From an uncultured Bacillota bacterium (GTDB lineage Bacteria > Bacillota_I > Bacilli_A > Erysipelotrichales > Erysipelotrichaceae): a stretch of 8,145 nucleotides of DNA. Below are positions 1 through 5,941 of the stretch, in pieces (position 1 is the first letter of the stretch; each line of letters begins with the position of its first letter). The notes under the pieces are model-generated. The model was not told the origin of the DNA and did not search any database. It saw only the letters and a program-made list of their open reading frames with translations. The translations under genes and the position numbers were made by a program. The stretch lies in the NCBI GenBank assembly GCA_946619805.1, contig CAMOMM010000033.1, positions 1-8,145 of the forward strand, given 5' to 3'.

Positions 1-1735
1 CCCTCTGAACAAGAGCTTCCGTACGGGTATCAATTGAAGAAGTTGCTTCATCAAGTACCATTACCGGTGGATCGGCTACCGCTGCTCTGGCAATTGACAG
101 TAACTGTCTCTGTCCCTGTGATAACTGTGATCCGTTACCTGTTAATACAGTATTATAACCTTCCGGCAGTCTGGTGATGAAGTCGTCTGCGTTGGCCAGT
201 TTGGCGGCAGCAATGCATTCTTCATCTGTTGCGTCCAGCTTACCGTAACGGATGTTGTCCATCACCGTACCGGTAAACAGATTGACATCCTGCAATACCA
301 TTCCCAGAGACCTTCTCAGATCCGGTTTCTTGATCTTGTTGATGTTGATGCCGTCATATCTGATCTTGCCGTCAGGGATATCATAGAATCTGTTGATCAG
401 ATTGGTAATTGTGGTCTTGCCGGCACCGGTTGCACCGACAAAGGCAATTTTCTGACCCGGATGAGCATACAGCGAAATGTCGAACAGTACCTGCTTGCCA
501 GGTTCATATTCAAAGTCAACATCGACCATCTGAATATCACCTTTCAGTTCCACATAGGTTGTAGAGTGGTCGCTTTGAGCATGATAATGCTTCCAGGCCC
601 ACATTCCGGTATGGTGATCAGCTTCATGCATTTCACCGTTTTCATCCTTAGTAGCATTTACCAGTGTTACATATCCTTCATCCTTTTCGCTTTCTTCATC
701 AATCAGGGCAAACACTCTGTCACTGCCTGCCAAAGCCATGGCAATGGTAGATACCTGCATTGAGATCTGTGATACTGTCTGAGACAGCTGTCTGGATAAA
801 GCCAGGAAAGATACGATAACACCGATGGTAATGGATGATATTCCCGTCAATGTCAGATTAGGAACTTTGGCAACTACCAGCAGACCTCCGGTAATGGCCA
901 GGATGACATACATGATATTGCCGACGTTTGCCAGGATAGGCATTAAGGCATTGGCTGTTTTATTGGCGGTATTACTGTCGTTAAACAGTTTTTCATTGAG
1001 TTTGTCAAAGTCTTTCTTTGCTTCCTCTTCATGATTGAAAACCTTAACTACCTTCATTCCTTCCATCATTTCTTCGATGAAGCCTTCTTCCTTAGCCAGA
1101 GATTCCTGCTGTGCCTTCATGTATCTGGCACTCTTGCCGCCGAATATACCGGTAATTCTGAACATAACCATAATTACCAGAACTACCACAATGGACATCC
1201 AGACACTGTATCTCAGCATTGAGAAGAATATCATGGTAATTGACATGATTGACTGGAAGAAGGAAGGAATGCTTGATCCTACCAACTGTCTGATAGTATC
1301 AACGTCATTGGTATAGGCAGACATAATCTCGCCATGAGTATGTGAGTCAAAATATCTGATTGGCAAAGTTTCCATGTTGTCAAACATGTCATCTCTGAGA
1401 TCCTTAATGGTTCCCTGACCTACTGTCGCCATTAACTGAGGATAGATTATGGCGCTGACTACACCAAGAAGGTCAAACATAACCATTGTGGTGATGATGG
1501 AAGCCAGTCCTTTGGCAACACTGCTTAAGCCATTCAGAATTCCCGGCAGAATTACCGTATCGATCAGCTGAGCCATGAAGGCATTAACAATAACATTTGA
1601 TACTGCACTGATAACAATGCATACCGCTACCAGTAACAGTCTCCAGCTGTAACGTCTGAACACATAATTCAGAAGGCGGAGAAGACTCTTCGGATCTATT
1701 TTCTTATTTGTAACAAATCTCTGTCTTGGTGGCAT
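1..1735 (-). CDS. ABC half-exporter, canonical-site subunit, 3' end cut off by the window
   Basis: Membrane-embedded multidrug/lipid-type ABC exporter half (transmembrane domain then ATPase domain), predicted to pair with the subunit encoded just upstream. The frame is open for 578 codons with no stop, and the C-terminus lies beyond the window edge. The TMD covers about residues 1-340. The NBD has Walker A GATGAGKT at 434-441, a Q-loop in VLQD, an LSQGQ signature at 538-542, and Walker B VMVLDEATS with Asp562 and the catalytic Glu563. The H-loop is off the window. The LSQGQ signature should face the partner's degenerate ATP site, leaving this subunit's own Walker A/B as the active one. Between TMD and NBD is an insert of roughly 45 residues that is rich in His and Trp (about 345-392). 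The start ATG has AGGAGG 9 nt upstream, inside the end of the preceding gene, and only 1 nt separates the two. The transported substrate cannot be read from sequence. Confidence 0.93.
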   Translation of the reverse strand, partial: MPPRQRFVTNKKIDPKSLLRLLNYVFRRYSWRLLLVAVCIVISAVSNVIVNAFMAQLIDTVILPGILNGLSSVAKGLASIITTMVMFDLLGVVSAIIYPQLMATVGQGTIKDLRDDMFDNMETLPIRYFDSHTHGEIMSAYTNDVDTIRQLVGSSIPSFFQSIMSITMIFFSMLRYSVWMSIVVVLVIMVMFRITGIFGGKSARYMKAQQESLAKEEGFIEEMMEGMKVVKVFNHEEEAKKDFDKLNEKLFNDSNTANKTANALMPILANVGNIMYVILAITGGLLVVAKVPNLTLTGISSITIGVIVSFLALSRQLSQTVSQISMQVSTIAMALAGSDRVFALIDEESEKDEGYVTLVNATKDENGEMHEADHHTGMWAWKHYHAQSDHSTTYVELKGDIQMVDVDFEYEPGKQVLFDISLYAHPGQKIAFVGATGAGKTTITNLINRFYDIPDGKIRYDGININKIKKPDLRRSLGMVLQDVNLFTGTVMDNIRYGKLDATDEECIAAAKLANADDFITRLPEGYNTVLTGNGSQLSQGQRQLLSIARAAVADPPVMVLDEATSSIDTRTEALVQR

Positions 1736-1736
1736 T

Positions 1737-3473
1737 TTAGTCTTCCTCCTTTCCCTTTACCTGTGACTGATATATTTCAGCGTATATTCCATTATGCTTC
1801 ATTAACTGTTCGTGGTTACCCAGTTCCCGGATCTTTCCGCCATCCATGACGATGATCTGGTCACTTTCTTCGATTGAGCCAACTCTCTGAGCAATGATGA
1901 TCTTGGTTGTATCAGGAATCTCTTCCCTGAAAGCCTTTCTGATCAGCGCATCTGTCTTGGTGTCAACCGCACTGGTTGAGTCATCAAGGATCAGGATCTT
2001 CGGTTTTTTCAATAAGGCTCGGGCAATACACAGCCTCTGTTTCTGACCGCCGGAAACGTTTGTTCCTCCCTGTGTCAGCATTGTGTCATATTTGTCAGGC
2101 ATCTGCTGAATGAATTCATCTGCCTGGGCAAGCTTGCACACTCTTTCTATTTCTTCATCACTGGCTTCCTTGTTTCCCCATCTGAGGTTTTCCTTAATGG
2201 TTCCGGAGAAAAGAACGTTTTTCTGCAGAACAACAGATACCTCATCTCTTAAGGACTTAAGATCATATTCCCTGACATCAGCGCCTCCGACATATACCGC
2301 TCCTTCAGTAACGTCATACAGTCTGTTGATCAGCTGGATCAGGGTTGTCTTTGATGAACCTGTTGAACCAAGAATACCAATTGTCTGACCGGACTTAATG
2401 TCGAGATTGATGTCAGTCAGAGCACTGCGCTGGCTTTCAGGATTGTACTTGAAGGTTACATGATCGAATACGATACTTCCGTCTTTTACTTCCTTCAGTC
2501 CGTCTGCCGGTGATACCAGCTTAGGTTCATGAGTCAGAACCTCACAGATACGGGTTGCTGCTTCTGCTGAGAACACGATCTGTAAGAATACCATTGATAA
2601 CATGTTCATGGCTACCAGAATCTGAACACCATAGCTGATCAATGATGATAACTGTCCGGTTGTCAGAGCTGTTGCCTGAGTATTAATGATGATTACAGCG
2701 CCGAAATAACAGATGAGATCCTTGGCTGCCTTGATGCAGATCATCATTAACGGATTATTGAAAGCCAATACTCTTTCTGCTTTTGTGAAGTTACTTCTGA
2801 CATCTTCGGAAGCTGCATTGAACTTCTTGATTTCATAGTCTTCTCTGACGAAGGCCTTAACTACTCTTATTCCCGCAACATTTTCCTGAACGGAATTGTT
2901 CAGAGCATCATATTTTTTGAAAATACGCTTGAAGATAGGATGGGCAATATTGAATATTACAAACAGGCCAATTGCCAGTACCGGCAGAATTGCCAGGAAA
3001 ATCAGAGCCATTCTTGAATTGATTCTGAAAGCCATTATTACGGAAAAGATCAGCATCAGAGGTGTTCTGACTGCCATTCTGGTAAGCATTCCGAATGCCA
3101 TCTGGATATGTGAGACATCATTCGTCAGTCTGGTAACCAGTGAGGATGATGAAAACTGGTCAATATCTTCAAAGGCGAAGTCCTGAACCTTATAGAAAAG
3201 GTCTCTTCTCAGATTCTTGGCAAAGCCTGTTGATGCTTTGGCACTGTATCTGGCACTCATTGCTCCGCATATCAGCGATAAGCAGGCAAGAACAAGCAGG
3301 ATCGATCCGTATTTGAATACCGGTGCCATTGATTCGCCGGTCATCTCGTCAATCAGCATGGCCATTACCGTTGGAATGATGGTTTCCAGCGCCACTTCAC
3401 CGATCATGAACAAAGGCGTCAGGATCGTTTCCTTTTTATACTCACCTATTTTACTCATCAGAATTCTTAACAT
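1737..3473 (-). CDS. ABC half-exporter, degenerate-site subunit
   Basis: A 578-residue TMD-NBD half-transporter of the type that forms heterodimeric drug exporters in Bacillota. Six membrane spans are expected within residues 15-305, and the NBD follows from about 333. Walker A is GSTGSSKT at 369-376, with Ser in place of the last Gly. I recall GSSK variants as usual in this subfamily. The Q-loop Gln is 417, the signature VSGGQ is at 473-477, and Walker B is ILILD at 493-497. The next residue is Asp498 where catalytic subunits have Glu, and the switch His is Gln529 (IAQR). These changes mark the non-catalytic site of an asymmetric pair. The downstream gene supplies the canonical Walker B, as known for TM287/TM288-like exporters. 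The chosen ATG has a GGGAG site 6-7 nt upstream and overlaps marR by 23 nt. An internal ATG five codons later lacks a ribosome binding site. Substrate unknown. Confidence 0.94.
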   Translation of the reverse strand: MLRILMSKIGEYKKETILTPLFMIGEVALETIIPTVMAMLIDEMTGESMAPVFKYGSILLVLACLSLICGAMSARYSAKASTGFAKNLRRDLFYKVQDFAFEDIDQFSSSSLVTRLTNDVSHIQMAFGMLTRMAVRTPLMLIFSVIMAFRINSRMALIFLAILPVLAIGLFVIFNIAHPIFKRIFKKYDALNNSVQENVAGIRVVKAFVREDYEIKKFNAASEDVRSNFTKAERVLAFNNPLMMICIKAAKDLICYFGAVIIINTQATALTTGQLSSLISYGVQILVAMNMLSMVFLQIVFSAEAATRICEVLTHEPKLVSPADGLKEVKDGSIVFDHVTFKYNPESQRSALTDINLDIKSGQTIGILGSTGSSKTTLIQLINRLYDVTEGAVYVGGADVREYDLKSLRDEVSVVLQKNVLFSGTIKENLRWGNKEASDEEIERVCKLAQADEFIQQMPDKYDTMLTQGGTNVSGGQKQRLCIARALLKKPKILILDDSTSAVDTKTDALIRKAFREEIPDTTKIIIAQRVGSIEESDQIIVMDGGKIRELGNHEQLMKHNGIYAEIYQSQVKGKEED

Positions 3474-3912
3474 ACTGCACTCCCTTCTGATTTTCGATGT
3501 TATTGATCATTTTATTGAGAACCTGTGTTACCACTGCAAGTTCTTCATCTTTTATGCCTTCCAGCATTGTCTTATTAAACTGTTCTGCTGATCTGACCAT
3601 TTCCTCTTTGAATAAAACAGCCTCTTCAGTCAGTGATACGATTTTGTTTCGGCGGTCCATGTTATCGGGAGCCGTAGTGACAAAACCATTTGATTCAAGT
3701 CTCTGTACCAGCCCTACCATTGTAGGATGAGAAACATTCATCATTGTCTGAAGCTGTTTCTGGTTGACTGTTCCGCCGTTTTTACCCAGCAAATGCAGAA
3801 CCTGTGATTGAGAGAATGTCAGATCATGGATTTTGAAATGATTATCTATATTGGTTTTTATCTTATTATCAATTTTATGAATAAGATAACCGATGTCTTC
3901 GTTTCTGTTCAT
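3451..3912 (-). CDS. MarR-family transcriptional regulator of the ABC exporter operon
   Basis: A 153-residue winged-helix repressor of normal MarR length. Residues 30-78 form the helix-turn-helix region, with the recognition helix around NVSHPTMVGLVQRLESNGF (59-77). The wing carries the family's DxR-type signature as DRRNKIVSLT (86-95). Flanking N- and C-terminal helices (about 5-25 and 98-142) would form the dimer interface. The start is the ATG at 3910-3912, which has a perfect AGGAGG seven bases upstream. An in-frame TTG six codons earlier would place the ribosome binding site inside the gene, so it is rejected. It is the first gene of the operon with both half-exporters, and its 3' end overlaps the next gene by 23 nt. 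Autoregulation is likely because a palindrome overlaps its promoter. The inducing ligand is unknown and could be a drug or other small hydrophobic compound. Confidence 0.93.
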   Translation of the reverse strand: MNRNEDIGYLIHKIDNKIKTNIDNHFKIHDLTFSQSQVLHLLGKNGGTVNQKQLQTMMNVSHPTMVGLVQRLESNGFVTTAPDNMDRRNKIVSLTEEAVLFKEEMVRSAEQFNKTMLEGIKDEELAVVTQVLNKMINNIENQKGVQYVKNSDE

Positions 3913-3934
3913 TTCACATCCTCCTTTCAAAAAA

Positions 3935-3966
3935 TATGTAGCACGTTACGTGTAGTCTGCTACATA
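3935..3966. promoter_or_regulatory. Candidate MarR operator: 9-bp inverted repeat
   Basis: TATGTAGCA (3935-3943) and TGCTACATA (3958-3966) are perfect inverted copies separated by 14 nt. An inner palindrome, CACGT-T-ACGTG (3942-3952), lies between them. The right arm covers part of the -10 box and the rest spans the predicted transcription start, so a bound dimer would block RNA polymerase. MarR proteins usually bind such palindromes upstream of their own gene. Assignment to this regulator is inference from position and symmetry. Confidence 0.7.
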
Positions 3967-3992
3967 ATATCGTATTCTATATTATATGTCAA
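3964..3992 (-). promoter_or_regulatory. Sigma-A type promoter of the marR-ABC operon
   Basis: On the minus strand a perfect -35 box TTGACA (3987-3992) is followed by a 17-nt spacer and the -10 box TATTAT (3964-3969, five of six consensus bases). The predicted start is near 3957, giving a leader of about 45 nt that contains the operator and the AGGAGG site at 3920-3925. It is the only strong promoter seen between the upstream terminator and marR. Confidence 0.82.
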
Positions 3993-4024
3993 TTAATTTA
4001 GCTCTTGAGAACATATAAAAATGT

Positions 4025-4055
4025 AAAAAGCTCTGTTCATAATGTACACAGAGCT
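4025..4055 (-). terminator. Rho-independent terminator of the dnaX-ybaB-recR operon
   Basis: The minus strand forms a perfect 8-bp stem, AGCTCTGT (4055-4048) with ACAGAGCT (4036-4029), around an 11-nt loop. A short T run follows directly, with more T-rich sequence after it. It begins 24 nt after the stop codon of the 307-residue gene and lies upstream of the marR promoter, so it insulates the two operons. Confidence 0.85.
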
Positions 4056-4079
4056 GATTTATCTTGTTTTTATCTATGA

Positions 4080-5003
4080 TTACTTTACTATATTCTGAAA
4101 TATTATCTTACTGTCAGTAAGAGTTTCCTTCTGCAGGTCAGAGAATTCCGTACCGCTCAGAACGACAACATTGATTTCTTCTTCAATTGTCTGTTTCAGA
4201 CAGTTTTTAATATAAACTATCTGTCCCAGCAGCTTTATGAAGTTTTCTCTGCTGTCACGCTGAGTACTGTTGTAGATATAGTAGAGTCTGAATCCGTCAT
4301 CAAAGGTCATAAAGGAGTTCTGATCACTGTTTACCCAGACGGGATTCTTATCTTTGAATATGTTGAAGCAGTGTTTCCGGAACGTCTGATTCTTATGTAC
4401 AGCTGTTATGTTCATGCTCTCATATATGGTAGCCACCTGATATCTCAGTACTTCGCGGTTAAAACTTTCAATATCAACTATCTTGCCATTCAATGCAGCT
4501 GACCAGTAATCCAGACCTATTTCCTTGACTTTCTGCAGCAGTTCCAGGGTTACATGACCCTCATGAGCATCAAGATATGTAAATGATTCAAGGTTCTTAG
4601 GAAGGCTTATTCCAAGGTCCGCCAGATATAAAGGTCCCCGGAAAAATATGACATCCTTTAAAAACAGGCATGATATCTTTTCCGGCATGGTGTTGGATTT
4701 ATTTGTCTTCTCTATGGCGTTTATAAGATTATCACGGCTTGTATATCCCGTTTTGTTTCCATATTTCTTCCAGAGGTTATCTATTGTCATTTCACGGTCA
4801 CCGACATAGCAACCATATCCAACGATGCCTTTTTCGTTGTTTTTTACTGTTTCGGCGCCTTTGGACAGGAAAAAGAGCAGATCCCCCGGCTGAAAAGAGG
4901 AGAATTTCTTCATGGACAGTCTCCAGAAGACAATTTCCTGGCTTCCGTTAACACGGTGGAAATCAAGCATGTTCCGGTCAGTTACATATGCGATCGATGC
5001 CAT
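4080..5003 (-). CDS. Protein of unknown function with PUA/EVE-like N-terminal domain
   Basis: A 307-residue soluble protein that I cannot name. Its first 125 or so residues carry, in order, an early YVTD (6-9), EIVFWRLS (23-30), PGDLLFFLSK (39-48), GIVGYGCYV (59-67), an LWKKYG...GYTS..NLINAI segment (77-97) and a beta-strand ISCLFLKDVIFF (110-121). This order matches what I remember of PUA/EVE-superfamily domains, including those fused in front of HNH nucleases. Such domains bind modified bases in DNA or RNA. No HNH motif is present. The C-terminal part (about 200-307) has alternating strands and helices, with DDGFRLYYIY (235-244) and LLGQIVYIK...INVVVLSG (258-284). It could be a degenerate PD-(D/E)XK nuclease fold, but the ExK pair is absent, so this is weak. 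There is no signal peptide or membrane segment. The ATG has AGGAGG seven bases upstream. It lies 23 nt after recR and just before the operon terminator, suggesting co-expression with DNA repair genes. Confidence 0.85.
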   Translation of the reverse strand: MASIAYVTDRNMLDFHRVNGSQEIVFWRLSMKKFSSFQPGDLLFFLSKGAETVKNNEKGIVGYGCYVGDREMTIDNLWKKYGNKTGYTSRDNLINAIEKTNKSNTMPEKISCLFLKDVIFFRGPLYLADLGISLPKNLESFTYLDAHEGHVTLELLQKVKEIGLDYWSAALNGKIVDIESFNREVLRYQVATIYESMNITAVHKNQTFRKHCFNIFKDKNPVWVNSDQNSFMTFDDGFRLYYIYNSTQRDSRENFIKLLGQIVYIKNCLKQTIEEEINVVVLSGTEFSDLQKETLTDSKIIFQNIVK

Positions 5004-5026
5004 ATAGATACCTCCTGTAGAAAGGA

Positions 5027-5620
5027 TTACTGTTTAATTCTGCCCTGCAGAGCCCTGATAAGAGTAACATCATCAACGTAGTCAAGATTTCCCCCGGTAG
5101 GAAGACCACTGGCAAGTCTTGTTACTGATACATGTGGGTATTCTTTCAGTATTTTTGACAGATATAAGGCTGTTGTATCACCCTCAATTGTCGAATTTGT
5201 GGCCAGAATGATTTCTCTGGTGTTTTCATCAATTCTTTTCAGCAGGGAATCAATGTTTATATCTTCCGGCAGAATTCCTTTTGTGGTTGAGATAGCACCA
5301 TGAAGTACATGATATACACCGTTGAACATTCCAATTCTTTCCAGCGCTATAACATCTTTTGGATTCTGTACCACACAGATAGTTGAGTGATCTCTGTTCT
5401 CGTCTTCACAGACAGGGCATACTTCCTTTTCAGTAAGATTACCGCAAATTGAACAGTATCTTACTTTTTCTGTAACATCTATGAGAGTCTGAGCAATATC
5501 AACGGCTTCATCTTTGTTCATTTCCAAAACAGCCATTGCATAACGCTCAGCAGTTTTTCTGCCTACGGAAGGAAGTTTCCTGAAACATTCAATCAGTTTT
5601 TCAATTGATAAAGGATACAT
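5027..5620 (-). CDS. recR: Recombination mediator protein RecR
   Basis: A 197-residue RecR of normal length (about 198). With RecO, and in some lineages RecF, it loads RecA onto SSB-coated single-stranded DNA during gap repair. Domains in order are a helix-hairpin-helix LPSVGRKTAERYA (16-28), a four-Cys zinc finger (Cys56, Cys59, Cys68, Cys71), and a Toprim domain from about residue 80. The Toprim domain includes VVQNPKDVIALE (83-94) and ILATNSTIEGDTTA (138-151). The conserved C-terminal GLPTGG is at 172-177. Many RecR proteins have EGEA in the second Toprim motif, and here it reads EGDT, a mild variation. The start ATG follows the ybaB stop by 2 nt, with GAGG in the last ybaB codons as its ribosome binding site. 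This indicates translational coupling in the usual dnaX-ybaB-recR operon. Confidence 0.97.
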   Translation of the reverse strand: MYPLSIEKLIECFRKLPSVGRKTAERYAMAVLEMNKDEAVDIAQTLIDVTEKVRYCSICGNLTEKEVCPVCEDENRDHSTICVVQNPKDVIALERIGMFNGVYHVLHGAISTTKGILPEDINIDSLLKRIDENTREIILATNSTIEGDTTALYLSKILKEYPHVSVTRLASGLPTGGNLDYVDDVTLIRALQGRIKQ

Positions 5621-5622
5621 AA

Positions 5623-5940
5623 TTACCTCAGGCCCGGAATATTGATTGATCCAGCCAGACCGGACATCATATTTTCCTTATTTTCCGTTATTTCCCGGGA
5701 AATATCATTCACAGCCAGAGTAATGGCATCCCGCAGAGCTTCAAAATCATCACTTGTGAAATTCTTCACAAAGTTATCGTCGAACTTTATTTCCTCAATC
5801 TGGTAATCGCTGTTCATCTTGATTTGAACGATGCTGTTAACAACTTTATTTGTATATTCTTTCTGTTTCAGTTCAGCCTCGCTCTTTTCCAGGTCTTCCT
5901 GCATTTTCTGGGCCCGCTGTAACAATTTATTAAAGTCCAT
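5623..5940 (-). CDS. ybaB: YbaB/EbfC family nucleoid-associated protein
   Basis: A 105-residue protein of standard family length. YbaB/EbfC proteins are small dimers that bind DNA and associate with the nucleoid. They are almost always encoded between dnaX and recR, as here. The N-terminal half (about 1-35) is a charged helix with coiled-coil character, MDFNKLLQRAQKMQEDLEKS. The middle is a beta region with NSIVQIKMNSDYQIEEIKFDD, and a long helix follows (about 65-95). It ends with the typical Gly-rich tail SGLAGSINIPGLR. The start is the ATG at 5938-5940, with GGAGG six bases upstream in the last dnaX codons. A longer reading 12 codons upstream overlaps dnaX and begins with a basic stretch unlike the family, so it is rejected. 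The gap to dnaX is a single base. Confidence 0.96.
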   Translation of the reverse strand: MDFNKLLQRAQKMQEDLEKSEAELKQKEYTNKVVNSIVQIKMNSDYQIEEIKFDDNFVKNFTSDDFEALRDAITLAVNDISREITENKENMMSGLAGSINIPGLR

Positions 5941-5941
5941 G

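Noticed and set aside
461..1316. Plus-strand open frames opposite the left ABC gene
   Set aside because: They lie wholly inside a continuous, motif-rich ABC transporter frame on the minus strand, have no ribosome binding sites and encode no recognisable domain.
2338..2367. Walker A of the first ABC subunit (GSTGSSKT) as a damaging mutation
   Set aside because: From memory, GSSK-type Walker A motifs are usual in this exporter subfamily, and Lys and Thr are intact.
3913..3930. TTG start giving marR six extra residues
   Set aside because: The extension would consist of the AGGAGG site itself. The downstream ATG has ideal spacing to that site.
5365..5400. Gln instead of Glu in the first RecR Toprim motif (VVQNPKD)
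   Set aside because: I recall Gln at this position in other Bacillota RecR proteins, so it is not a sign of inactivation.
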